A DNA stretch of 39,383 bases. It comes from Flavobacteriaceae bacterium. Its GTDB lineage: Bacteria; Bacteroidota; Bacteroidia; Flavobacteriales; Weeksellaceae. The notes under the pieces are model-generated. The model was not told the origin of the DNA. It made no database searches and worked only from the letters and a program-made list of their open reading frames with translations. Position numbers and translations under genes: made by a program. The first letter of the stretch is position 1. Each line of letters starts with the position of its first letter. The stretch is taken from the NCBI GenBank assembly GCA_031277475.1, contig JAITMJ010000147.1, forward strand, positions 1-39,383. The letters run 5' to 3'. Shown here in pieces: positions 8,952 through 15,374 of the stretch.

Positions 8952-9299
8952 CTATTCGTTTTTCACAATCAGCAGCCAGTCGTCTTCGAGAAATTTGTAG
9001 CCGATATTATAGATAAATCTGTATTCAGAGCCGTTTTTGTAGGATTTAAAATTCGTGAAATAATTGAAATCAAAACCGGCGGCGGAAAGTTTGGTTTTGG
9101 TGGTTTTCATTTTCCCGTCTGCAAAATTTTGGGAAATAAGAATCCTGTAATTCTTCCGCAATTTGTTGTGAATATTCCTCATCAGATTGGAAGAATCTTT
9201 GTTCAGTTTGTTGTTGTAGGCATTTCTGCAATCGTCATTACAGAATTTTTTATCGGAGCGCCCGATGATTTTTTCGCCACATTCTAAACAATAATTCAC
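8952..9299 (-). CDS. Small zinc-ribbon protein of unknown function
   Basis: A 115-residue protein with a four-cysteine knuckle at the N terminus: C-x2-C (CLEC, residues 4-7) and C-x3-C (CNDDC, about 20-24), expected to bind one zinc. The middle is basic and helical (NKLNKDSSNLMRNIHNKLRKNYRIL), and the C-terminal part is rich in aromatics (FNYFTNF, YRFIYNIGYKFLEDDWLLIV). No catalytic motif is visible. I read it as a conserved hypothetical of the type widespread in Bacteroidetes. It precedes elaA on the same strand. Confidence 0.75.
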   Translation of the reverse strand: MNYCLECGEKIIGRSDKKFCNDDCRNAYNNKLNKDSSNLMRNIHNKLRKNYRILISQNFADGKMKTTKTKLSAAGFDFNYFTNFKSYKNGSEYRFIYNIGYKFLEDDWLLIVKNE

Positions 9300-9431
9300 A
9301 ACGGCTTTTTTAATTCTGAAACTAAATTAATAATAAAATTTTAATTTGAAAATGAGATTAAAAAGATACGGGTTAGAATGTTATATCACGAAAGCATGAA
9401 AACACGAAACCTGAAACTCACAACTTTTTAC

Positions 9432-9439
9432 TATTTTTG
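9432..9439 (+). promoter_or_regulatory. -7 box upstream of pdhA
   Basis: TATTTTTG matches TAnnTTTG and ends 20 bp before the pdhA ATG at 9460. I do not see a TTG at the ideal -33 distance, so the promoter call rests on the -7 box alone. Confidence 0.45.
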
Positions 9440-9459
9440 CCGAATAATTCTATAAAAAT

Positions 9460-10461
9460 ATGGAGGCGTTTTCAAAAGAAGTTTACTTGAAATGGTATTC
9501 GGAAATGACGATGTGGCGAAGATTCGAAGATAAATGCCGATCGCTTTATCTGAAACAAAAAATCAGAGGTTTTTTGCATTTGTACAACGGACAAGAAGCC
9601 ATTCCCGCGGGTTTTACACACGCGATGGATTTGTCCAAAGACAGTATGATTACGGCGTACAGATGCCACATTCACCCGATGGCAATGGGCGTAGACCCGA
9701 GAAGAATTTTGGCGGAACTTTGCGGAAAAGCCACAGGAACTTCCGGAGGATTGGGCGGTTCTATGCACATTTTCAGCAGAGAACATCGCTTTTTCGGAGG
9801 ACACGGAATCGTGGGCGGACAAATTCCTTTGGGCGCCGGAATCGCTTTTGCCAACAAATATTTCGACAGAAAAGCGGTTTGTATTTGCTTTTTTGGTGAT
9901 GGTGCCGCGCGACAAGGCTCGCTTCACGAAACGTTCAATATGGCGATGAATTGGAAACTTCCCGTAGTTTTTGTGGTGGAAAATAATCAATATGCGATGG
10001 GAACTTCCGTGAAAAGAACCGCCAACCACGAAGATATTTATAAATTGGGATTAGGCTACGAAATGCCTTGTATGCCGGTGGATGCGATGGATCCGGAAAA
10101 AGTGGCGGAAGCCGCTTTCGAAGCGATTGAACGCGCAAGACGAGGTGACGGACCTACGTTTATAGAAGCGCGAACTTACCGATATCGCGGACATTCAATG
10201 TCTGACGCAGAACCGTACAGAACGAAAGAAGAAGTTGCCGAACACAAAAAAGACGACCCGATTGAACTCATAAAACACAGAATTTTGGAAAACCAATGGG
10301 CAACCGAAACGGAATTGGAAGAAATCGACAACCAATCTCGGGATTTTGTGGAAGAATGTGTAGATTTTATGGAACATTCACCGTTTCCTTCGCCGGAAAA
10401 AGTTTACGAATACGTTTACGCACAAGAAGATTACCCGTTTTTGGATAAATTGGAAAATTGA
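9460..10461 (+). CDS. pdhA: Pyruvate dehydrogenase E1 component, alpha subunit
   Basis: A 333-residue thiamine-diphosphate enzyme subunit that decarboxylates pyruvate and, with the beta subunit, acetylates E2 lipoyl groups. The thiamine-diphosphate motif runs from GDG (146-148) to NN (175-176). YNGQEAIPAGF, GGLGGSMHIF and the phosphorylation-loop-like YRYRGHSMSDAEPYR are also typical of E1-alpha. The length is right for the short bacterial form. The E1-beta and E2 genes are not adjacent here: the next gene is a Fic protein after a repeat-filled gap of 170 bp. Confidence 0.95.
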   Translation: MEAFSKEVYLKWYSEMTMWRRFEDKCRSLYLKQKIRGFLHLYNGQEAIPAGFTHAMDLSKDSMITAYRCHIHPMAMGVDPRRILAELCGKATGTSGGLGGSMHIFSREHRFFGGHGIVGGQIPLGAGIAFANKYFDRKAVCICFFGDGAARQGSLHETFNMAMNWKLPVVFVVENNQYAMGTSVKRTANHEDIYKLGLGYEMPCMPVDAMDPEKVAEAAFEAIERARRGDGPTFIEARTYRYRGHSMSDAEPYRTKEEVAEHKKDDPIELIKHRILENQWATETELEEIDNQSRDFVEECVDFMEHSPFPSPEKVYEYVYAQEDYPFLDKLEN

Positions 10462-10465
10462 GTTG

Positions 10466-10556
10466 TTTAAAAAGTTCAAAGTTTAAGGTTCAACCCTTCG
10501 ACTTCGCTCAGGGTGACAATTAATTCAAGGTTCAAGGTTTAAAGTTTGAGATTTGA
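10466..10556. repeat. Heptanucleotide array plus CTTCGACTTCGCTCAGGGTGA element
   Basis: Two arrays of seven-base units (AAGTTCA, AAGTTTA, AGGTTCA and similar) flank CCTTCGACTTCGCTCAGGGTGACA (10495-10518). The latter is one form of a dispersed element also seen near 17415-17456 and 33081-33104. It fills the gap between pdhA and the Fic gene. Confidence 0.6.
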
Positions 10557-10631
10557 ATTTTATAATATATTGATTATCAAAAAACTTTAAAATCAATTTC
10601 CATTAAAAATCACACATAAAAAAACATTTCT

Positions 10632-11450
10632 ATGATGATAAATGAGGCTATTTTATCTCAATATCAAAAACTAAATTATACGCTTTCTCTCGAAAGGGAA
10701 AGAGAACTCATCGCCGAATACATCTATTCTACCAATAGTTTGGAAGGAAACCAACTGACTTTGGCGCAAACGAAATCCATCATAGAAAACGGTACAATTT
10801 CCGGCAAGAACATTAAAACCAAAGATTTATTGGAGCAAAGAGGAACTTACAAAGCACTGATGTTTATGCTGAACGCCGTGATTTCCAAAGAACCTCTGAC
10901 GGTTGATTTTATCAAAAAACTGAATTGGCTTTCCATCGGATCGCTTTTTCAAGACGATTATTATTTATCCTACAAACAGCACGGACAAAAATACGGAGAT
11001 TTTAAAGTAAAAAAAAACAAAATTCAAATCACGTTAAGCGGCGGAGAAAAATTCAATATTGAACCTTTGAGCACGCCGGAAAATGTAGAACTGAATATGA
11101 AAACTCTGGTTTCCCAAATCAACAACAGCGAAAAAAATGTGGTGGAGAAAGCCGCTTTTTTAGCACAAGAAATTTGGCTTCATCAGCCTTTTATTGACGG
11201 AAACAAACGCACCGCAAGATTGCTCATTAATTTTCTTACGATGAAAGAAGGATCGCCACTTTTTCCATACACCGAAAAAGGAATTTATTTTAATGATATG
11301 CTCATCGAGCAGTATGTATCTAAAAAAAGCGGGCTGATTCAAGATTTTATAATCAACGCTTTAGAAACCCAAATACAAAAAATAATTTCCGTTTTTTCTA
11401 ATGAAAATCAGCAACAAAAAACATTTAAAGGCTACAGATTTATGCTTTGA
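10632..11450 (+). CDS. Fic-domain protein (predicted AMP-transferase) with N-terminal inhibitory motif
   Basis: A 272-residue Fic protein. Fic enzymes usually attach AMP to hydroxyl side chains of target proteins. An inhibitory helix motif (S/T)xxxE(G/N) is present as T34-NSL-E38-G39, which places it in the class with an N-terminal internal inhibitor. The Fic loop reads H-QPFIDGNKRTAR. The FxDGNxRxxR part is intact, but the residue directly before PF, where the catalytic His normally sits (HPF), is Gln, with His one position earlier. The start has no good Shine-Dalgarno, as is common in this phylum. It stands alone between repeats and an ABM-domain gene. Activity is uncertain because of the shifted His. 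Confidence 0.82.
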   Translation: MMINEAILSQYQKLNYTLSLERERELIAEYIYSTNSLEGNQLTLAQTKSIIENGTISGKNIKTKDLLEQRGTYKALMFMLNAVISKEPLTVDFIKKLNWLSIGSLFQDDYYLSYKQHGQKYGDFKVKKNKIQITLSGGEKFNIEPLSTPENVELNMKTLVSQINNSEKNVVEKAAFLAQEIWLHQPFIDGNKRTARLLINFLTMKEGSPLFPYTEKGIYFNDMLIEQYVSKKSGLIQDFIINALETQIQKIISVFSNENQQQKTFKGYRFML

Positions 11451-11477
11451 TTACAAGTTTGAAAATTGAAATTGAAA

Positions 11478-11789
11478 ATGATAGCAACAACTCCGAAACC
11501 GCCATATTACGCCGTAATTTTTACTTCAATTAAAAAATCCGATGACAAAGATTATGCGGAAATGGCTGAAAAAATGCAAAATCTTGTGCAGAAACAGCAA
11601 GGATTTCTCGGTATGGAAAGTGCAAAAAACGAAACAGGCATCACGATTTCCTATTGGAAAAATTTAGAAAGTATCAAACTTTGGAAAGATAACGCCGAAC
11701 ATCTTGTGGCACAAAAATTCGGAAAAGAATTTTGGTACGAAAACTACAAAGTCCGAGTTTGCCTTGTGAAAAGAGATTATGAATTTTAA
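11478..11789 (+). CDS. Antibiotic-biosynthesis-monooxygenase (ABM) domain protein
   Basis: A 103-residue protein with the dimeric alpha/beta-barrel ABM fold. YYAVIFTSIKK forms the first strand, MAEKMQNLVQKQQGFLGMESA the helix and turn, and ITISYWKNLESIKLWKDNAEH the characteristic YW..LE.I..W core. Members range from heme-degrading enzymes to quinol monooxygenases, and the sequence does not choose between them. I start at ATG 11478 because the upstream in-frame start is only a TTG at 11466. It lies 27 bp after the Fic gene, on the same strand. Confidence 0.8.
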   Translation: MIATTPKPPYYAVIFTSIKKSDDKDYAEMAEKMQNLVQKQQGFLGMESAKNETGITISYWKNLESIKLWKDNAEHLVAQKFGKEFWYENYKVRVCLVKRDYEF

Positions 11790-11790
11790 T

Positions 11791-12116
11791 GTTTGTTTGG
11801 CACTTATTTTTAAGAGTCACATCTCGAAAGAAGCAGGCGTTATTACGGACAAATGGACGGGTTATATTCCTTTGCAAGAGGATTATTCCATCACAAAAAT
11901 CAAGAGTGGTTCCTCGTTTTTTTTGAAGTAAATACATTTGTTCATCAAGTAAAAGCAATGCTTCGAAGTGTATATTTCCGGATGCATGAAGGACACATTG
12001 AAAAGTATTTGGATGAATACAGTTTTAGAATTAATCGTTCTATATATGGGCAAACTATTTTTCACAAGCTAATTGAACGGATTTTCTACATAAAATATTG
12101 GTTTACAACAAATTAA
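11791..12116 (+). pseudogene. IS1595/ISXO2-type transposase remnant, frameshifted
   Basis: Only the C-terminal part of a transposase can be read. The frame through 11814-11935 gives HISKEAGVITDKWTGYIPL, the TDKW/TDxxxxY catalytic-core signature of ISXO2-like (IS1595) transposases. It runs into a stop just after an eight-T run at about 11916-11923. Dropping one T restores a second frame (FEVNTFVHQVKAMLRSVYF and on to HIEKYLDEYSFRINR), the usual C-terminal end. The N-terminal half, including the zinc ribbon, is missing, and no terminal inverted repeats are obvious. It is a decayed insertion and inactive. Confidence 0.75.
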
Positions 12117-12152
12117 AATAAGTGTTAAACTTTAAACAAAAAAACTCGCACC

Positions 12153-12190
12153 AAAAAACCCCTCCAATTTAGATTGAAAGGGTTTTCATT
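12153..12190 (-). terminator. Terminator of the M23 peptidase gene
   Basis: On the minus strand AACCC, ATTG-type arms and GGGGTT pair around TCTAAATT, and a run of T (A at 12153-12158 on the plus strand) follows. It lies 25-60 bp beyond the stop of the M23 gene. Confidence 0.6.
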
Positions 12191-12214
12191 TATGAGTTCT
12201 CGTGGTTATTGCAA

Positions 12215-13579
12215 TTAATTTAAAATCTTAAAGGTTTTATTTGAAATTTTTAAGATATAATTTCCTTTTTGGTGTTGGAAAGGCAGTTTGTTTACGCCTT
12301 TTCGCAGATTAATTTTCGATTTTGAAATCAGTTTTCCGTCCATAGAATAAAGTTCCGCAGAAAATTCGTTTTCAAATTTTTCTCCGCTGTAAATGATTTC
12401 CAACTGATTGTTTCTCACAGGATTAATGATTTGGAACGTTTCCTTTAACACAGAATCTGTTCCGGCAGTAACGCCATAAGTGAATTCGTGTGTAAGGCTT
12501 TTAGTACCGGAAGTTACGGTAGTCTTCCAAGTTCCGGTTTGGTCAAAGTAACCTTCCGGAAAAGTCCAACCCCAAGCAGACCAACCATAAAGTGTATCCA
12601 TCGTATAACTGGCTTGTGCTGCAACGGTATTGTCCGGACGAGTGAGTATTATACTGAAAATTTCGCCCACCGGAATGTCTGTTAAATAGCCATAAACGTA
12701 AACCGTTTCTCCGGTGTTGAAATTGTCTTTAAAATTCGTAGTTTCCTGAACGCCGCAACCGTTGTCCAAACTTATTGCTGCGCTGTGCGTCAATACGGCA
12801 TTAATTTTCGGGTTGAGATACGGTTTTTGGGTTTGCCACCAAGAATCTGTGTCGGAAGGCGAGGTATAGCAAGGTCCGACGAAAGCGGTGTAAGGATCCA
12901 CGAGTTGGTTGTTGCTGTTGTAAACTTCAAAATGCAAATGCGGTCCTGTAGAATTTCCGGAACTCCCGACAATTCCCAAAAATTCTCCTGCGGCTACGCT
13001 GTCGCCGATATTTTTTGTCGTCAGCGAACCTTCTTTCATGTGTCCATACCAAGTTACGCTGCCGTCGGCGTGTTGCAAATAAACGGCGTTCCAAACCAGA
13101 TTGCTCATTTGGCACCTTCTGTCGTATTGTCCATCCATTTTTGCAACGATGACTCCGGGTGCTGCCGCCACAATTTCCGATTGATTGTTGTCCATTTGAT
13201 ACCAACCGAAAGGAAACGTGTAAATATCAACTCCGGCGTGTCCGTTATAAGTTTTTTGTCCGCAATTATAGTCTCGAATTTGTCCGGTTGCGTCGTGATC
13301 CACATAATTAGAAATTCCCCAAATTTCGTTGTAAGGAGTTCCGGCTGCTTTTTTTACAGGCCAAATAAAAAGCGGATGAGCCAGCGTTTTATCCTCCGTA
13401 AGTTTTCCTTGTTGCTTTAAAATTGCTCTATTTTCGGCAATCATTTCCTTGATAACAGTACGCTGTTCATCGGTGATGCAATCGGTAGGTTCCACATTGA
13501 AACCTTTTCCGACCATCGTTTGCGAAAAACATACTAAATACGAATTTAGCAGTAAAATAGTAATGATTTTTGTTCTCAT
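12215..13579 (-). CDS. Secreted M23 metallopeptidase with T9SS sorting domain
   Basis: A 454-residue exported peptidase. A signal peptide (IITILLLNSYLVCFSQ) is followed by a LytM/M23 domain: GHAGVD (H114, D118), WYGH (H180) and GPHLHFE (H214, H216) supply zinc ligands and catalytic histidines. M23 enzymes cut glycine-containing or cross-linking peptides of peptidoglycan or other proteins. A beta-rich segment (about 275-375) precedes the C-terminal domain FQIINPVRNNQLEI...YSMDGKL...GNYILKI, a type A T9SS sorting signal, so the protein should cross the outer membrane and be surface-attached or released. Its promoter carries the 25-bp element shared with the surface protein and the histidine kinase. 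Confidence 0.92.
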   Translation of the reverse strand: MRTKIITILLLNSYLVCFSQTMVGKGFNVEPTDCITDEQRTVIKEMIAENRAILKQQGKLTEDKTLAHPLFIWPVKKAAGTPYNEIWGISNYVDHDATGQIRDYNCGQKTYNGHAGVDIYTFPFGWYQMDNNQSEIVAAAPGVIVAKMDGQYDRRCQMSNLVWNAVYLQHADGSVTWYGHMKEGSLTTKNIGDSVAAGEFLGIVGSSGNSTGPHLHFEVYNSNNQLVDPYTAFVGPCYTSPSDTDSWWQTQKPYLNPKINAVLTHSAAISLDNGCGVQETTNFKDNFNTGETVYVYGYLTDIPVGEIFSIILTRPDNTVAAQASYTMDTLYGWSAWGWTFPEGYFDQTGTWKTTVTSGTKSLTHEFTYGVTAGTDSVLKETFQIINPVRNNQLEIIYSGEKFENEFSAELYSMDGKLISKSKINLRKGVNKLPFQHQKGNYILKISNKTFKILN

Positions 13580-13604
13580 AAGATTAAATTTTAAATATTT
13601 TTTG

Positions 13605-13656
13605 CAAAGTTGAGCGATTTTTCAATACAAGTCAATCCCCAGAAATAGTGATTTTT
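13605..13656 (-). promoter_or_regulatory. Promoter of the M23 gene with shared 25-bp element
   Basis: On the minus strand the element containing TCACTATTTCTGGGGATTG (13632-13656) ends in TTG. After 20 bp comes CAACTTTG (13605-13612), one base from the -7 consensus, and the ATG follows 25 bp later. The 25-bp element is identical at 17366-17390 and 17489-17513. Confidence 0.7.
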
Positions 13657-13745
13657 CGAGGTGCGAGATTCGAGATACGAGATGCGAGGTTCGGGGTTCG
13701 GGGTGCGAGATTCGGGTTTCGGGTTTCGGGTTTCGAGATGCGAGT
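13657..13745. repeat. GC-rich heptanucleotide repeat array
   Basis: Some 12 units of seven bases follow each other (CGAGGTG, CGAGATT, CGGGGTT, CGGGTTT and similar), fitting CGRGRTT with small changes. The array abuts the far end of the 25-bp promoter element. The same CGAGGTGCGAG junction occurs next to the element copy at 17478-17513. Confidence 0.75.
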
Positions 13746-13829
13746 TTGTCAATCTTTTAATTTTAAAATTTGCAGGGATAAAAATTTATCCCCATTTTTG
13801 TATGGTCTTTTGATGAAAAATATAAAATT

Positions 13830-14066
13830 ATGCCTACGTTGTTAAATATTTTCGGTTTGCGTTTTTTCTTTTATTCGGAGGAACATTTGCCTATTCACGT
13901 TCACATTGAGAATGCGGATGGAAAAGCGAAAATAAATTTAGTTCCTGAAACGGAAGTTGTTGAAAATAAAAACATTAAACCAAAAGATTTGAAAAAAGCG
14001 ATTGCGATAATAGAATTATACAAAGATGATTTTATCAGTGCTTGGAAAGAATATCACGGGGAATAA
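13830..14066 (+). CDS. DUF4160 family protein
   Basis: A 78-residue protein of the DUF4160 type: N-terminal FGLRFFFYSEEHLPIHVHIEN with the H-x-H pair typical of the family, then DGKAKINL and a C-terminal helix LKKAIAIIELYKDDFISAWKEYHG. It is full length. The family is often encoded next to a DUF2442 protein, as here (gap of about 100 bp). A toxin-antitoxin-like role has been suspected for such pairs, but I cannot support it from this sequence. Confidence 0.8.
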   Translation: MPTLLNIFGLRFFFYSEEHLPIHVHIENADGKAKINLVPETEVVENKNIKPKDLKKAIAIIELYKDDFISAWKEYHGE

Positions 14067-14168
14067 TGAAAAATATAAAATGAAACACGCATGACAAAAT
14101 ATTGACACACAAACGAATGATTGTACAAAGTGTTCCATCTGACCGCTGAAAAAATAAAATATAAACAG

Positions 14169-14591
14169 ATGAAAACAATTAAAAGAATTTGGTTTTCCGA
14201 GAGCAGAATTTTTATGAAAACAGAGCAAGGCGAAATGTTCAGCAGACCGCTTGAAGCCTTTCCGCTATTGAAAAACGCGAGTGAAACGGAACGCGAGAAT
14301 TTTGTAATCGGGAAATTTAAAGATGATGTTCGTTGGGAAATTTTGGATGAAGACCTTCACATCAGCAGTTTTTTTGAAGAAAACGAACCGAAAAAAAACG
14401 AAATCGGGGAAGTGTTTTCGCGCTATCCGCAAATTAATGTTTCGGCTTTTGCGGCACAAATCGGGATTAATAAAAGTCTTTTGGCAAAATACATTTACGG
14501 CATAAAAACCCCGAGCGAAAAACGCAAAAAAGACATCGAAAACGGCTTGCACGAATTTGCCGAAAAACTTTTGCAGGTGCAGTTGGTTTGA
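14169..14591 (+). CDS. DUF2442 domain protein with C-terminal helix-turn-helix-like region
   Basis: A 140-residue protein. Residues 1-75 fit DUF2442 (IKRIWFSESRIFMKTEQGE...LEAFPLLKNASETERENF...DVRWEILDEDLHISSFF). Residues about 88-130 (FSRYPQINVSAFAAQIGINKSLLAKYIYGIKTPSEKR) look like a Cro/XRE-type helix-turn-helix, so it may bind DNA and regulate its own operon with the DUF4160 gene. I start at ATG 14169, since the ATG at 14121 adds 16 residues foreign to the family. Confidence 0.75.
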   Translation: MKTIKRIWFSESRIFMKTEQGEMFSRPLEAFPLLKNASETERENFVIGKFKDDVRWEILDEDLHISSFFEENEPKKNEIGEVFSRYPQINVSAFAAQIGINKSLLAKYIYGIKTPSEKRKKDIENGLHEFAEKLLQVQLV

Positions 14592-14667
14592 GGTTTTTAG
14601 AATATTTGATTTTTAAAATAACCGCCACACGAAAGGATTTGTGCGGAAGGTGAAAATTATTACAATT

Positions 14668-15003
14668 ATGATACGAATAGATATTAATGACCCGAATTTA
14701 ACATTACGAGATAGACCCACCAATTGGGGAACAGGGGTTTGGCTTTATAATGGAGTGCTATTTACGGGTATTGTATATGAGTACTTCCCTAATACTACAC
14801 AGTTTTCTTCAGAAAGTGAATATGTGGATGGAATTTTAGATGGCAGACAAGTAGAATACTGGCCAAACGGAAAAATAAAAGATGAGTATTTTGAAAAATA
14901 TGATGGTGTTTATGGTTCGTTTAAAGAATGGAACGAGCAAGGTGTCTTAATAACCCATCAAATATATGACAGTAATGGAAACTTAATAGAGGTTATAATT
15001 TAA
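14668..15003 (+). CDS. YwqK/MORN-repeat-like protein
   Basis: A 111-residue protein with MORN-like repeats: GVLFTGIVYEYFPN, SESEYVDGILDGRQVEYWPNGKIKDEYFEKYDGVYGSFKEWNEQG and LITHQIYDSNGNL. This is the pattern of proteins often called YwqK-family antitoxins. Such repeats form beta-sheet surfaces, and members may act as immunity proteins, but no toxin is next to it. I start at the ATG at 14668; a GTG at 14641 also is open. Directly after its stop, a second copy of its first codons begins (15004). Confidence 0.65.
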   Translation: MIRIDINDPNLTLRDRPTNWGTGVWLYNGVLFTGIVYEYFPNTTQFSSESEYVDGILDGRQVEYWPNGKIKDEYFEKYDGVYGSFKEWNEQGVLITHQIYDSNGNLIEVII

Positions 15004-15150
15004 ATGATACGAATAGATGCAGATGACCCCAAATTTATGTGCATTGCCCCCGCACAAATCCTTTTGTGTAGTTTTCTGTTCAATCTGTTTCGGGGGGATT
15101 TTTGTGACTTTGGCGACGATTATAATTTGCTTTTTCGATTTTTTGCATAC
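15004..15150 (+). pseudogene. Truncated tandem copy of the YwqK-like gene start
   Basis: ATGATACGAATAGAT, the first five codons of the preceding gene, recurs at 15004, followed by similar codons (MIRIDADDPKF against MIRIDINDPNL). After about 12 codons the similarity ends and the frame becomes hydrophobic and phenylalanine-rich, ending soon after. It looks like the left edge of a lost paralogue fused to unrelated DNA. Confidence 0.5.
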
Positions 15151-15198
15151 TGATTTTTTAGGGACTTTTGTGACTGATATGACTTTTGTCTTTCTCAA

Positions 15199-15230
15199 AC
15201 TTTGACAAAGATTTTCAACTTTGTCAAAGT
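15199..15230. repeat. 12-bp perfect inverted repeat
   Basis: ACTTTGACAAAG (15199-15210) and CTTTGTCAAAGT (15219-15230) are exact reverse complements around an 8-bp loop. There is no T tract, so it is more likely an operator or the end of a rearranged element than a terminator. Confidence 0.6.
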
Positions 15231-15235
15231 GTCAA

Positions 15236-15302
15236 AAACCCGAACCCCGCATCTCACACCCCGAACCTCGCACCTCGCACCCCGAACCCCGCACCCCGAA
15301 CC
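15236..15302. repeat. GC-rich heptanucleotide repeat array
   Basis: Seven-base units CCCGAAC, CTCGCAC, CCCGCAT and similar run across this stretch. They are the reverse complement of the array at 13657-13745. Confidence 0.7.
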
Positions 15303-15340
15303 TAAAAAAAATCCGTCTCGCGTTTTGTGGCGAGACGAAT
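15303..15340 (-). terminator. Terminator of the T9SS surface protein gene
   Basis: CGTCTCGC (15314-15321) pairs perfectly with GCGAGACG (15330-15337). On the minus strand a long T run follows (A at 15304-15311 on the plus strand). It lies 35-70 bp beyond the stop of the surface protein gene. Confidence 0.85.
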
Positions 15341-15374
15341 TTTCTAATAAAAAAGATAACTACAAAATTTTTAT

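Noticed and set aside
11853-12116. Open frame of 87 codons as an independent gene
   Set aside because: It is the C-terminal half of the frameshifted IS1595 transposase; its first codons overlap the other transposase frame.
13657-13745. Regular repeat array that could suggest CRISPR
   Set aside because: The period is 7 bp with no spacers, and no cas genes are present.
15017-15205. Plus-strand 62-codon frame rich in Cys and Phe
   Set aside because: It overlaps the truncated YwqK-like copy, has no recognisable pattern and ends in the inverted repeat.
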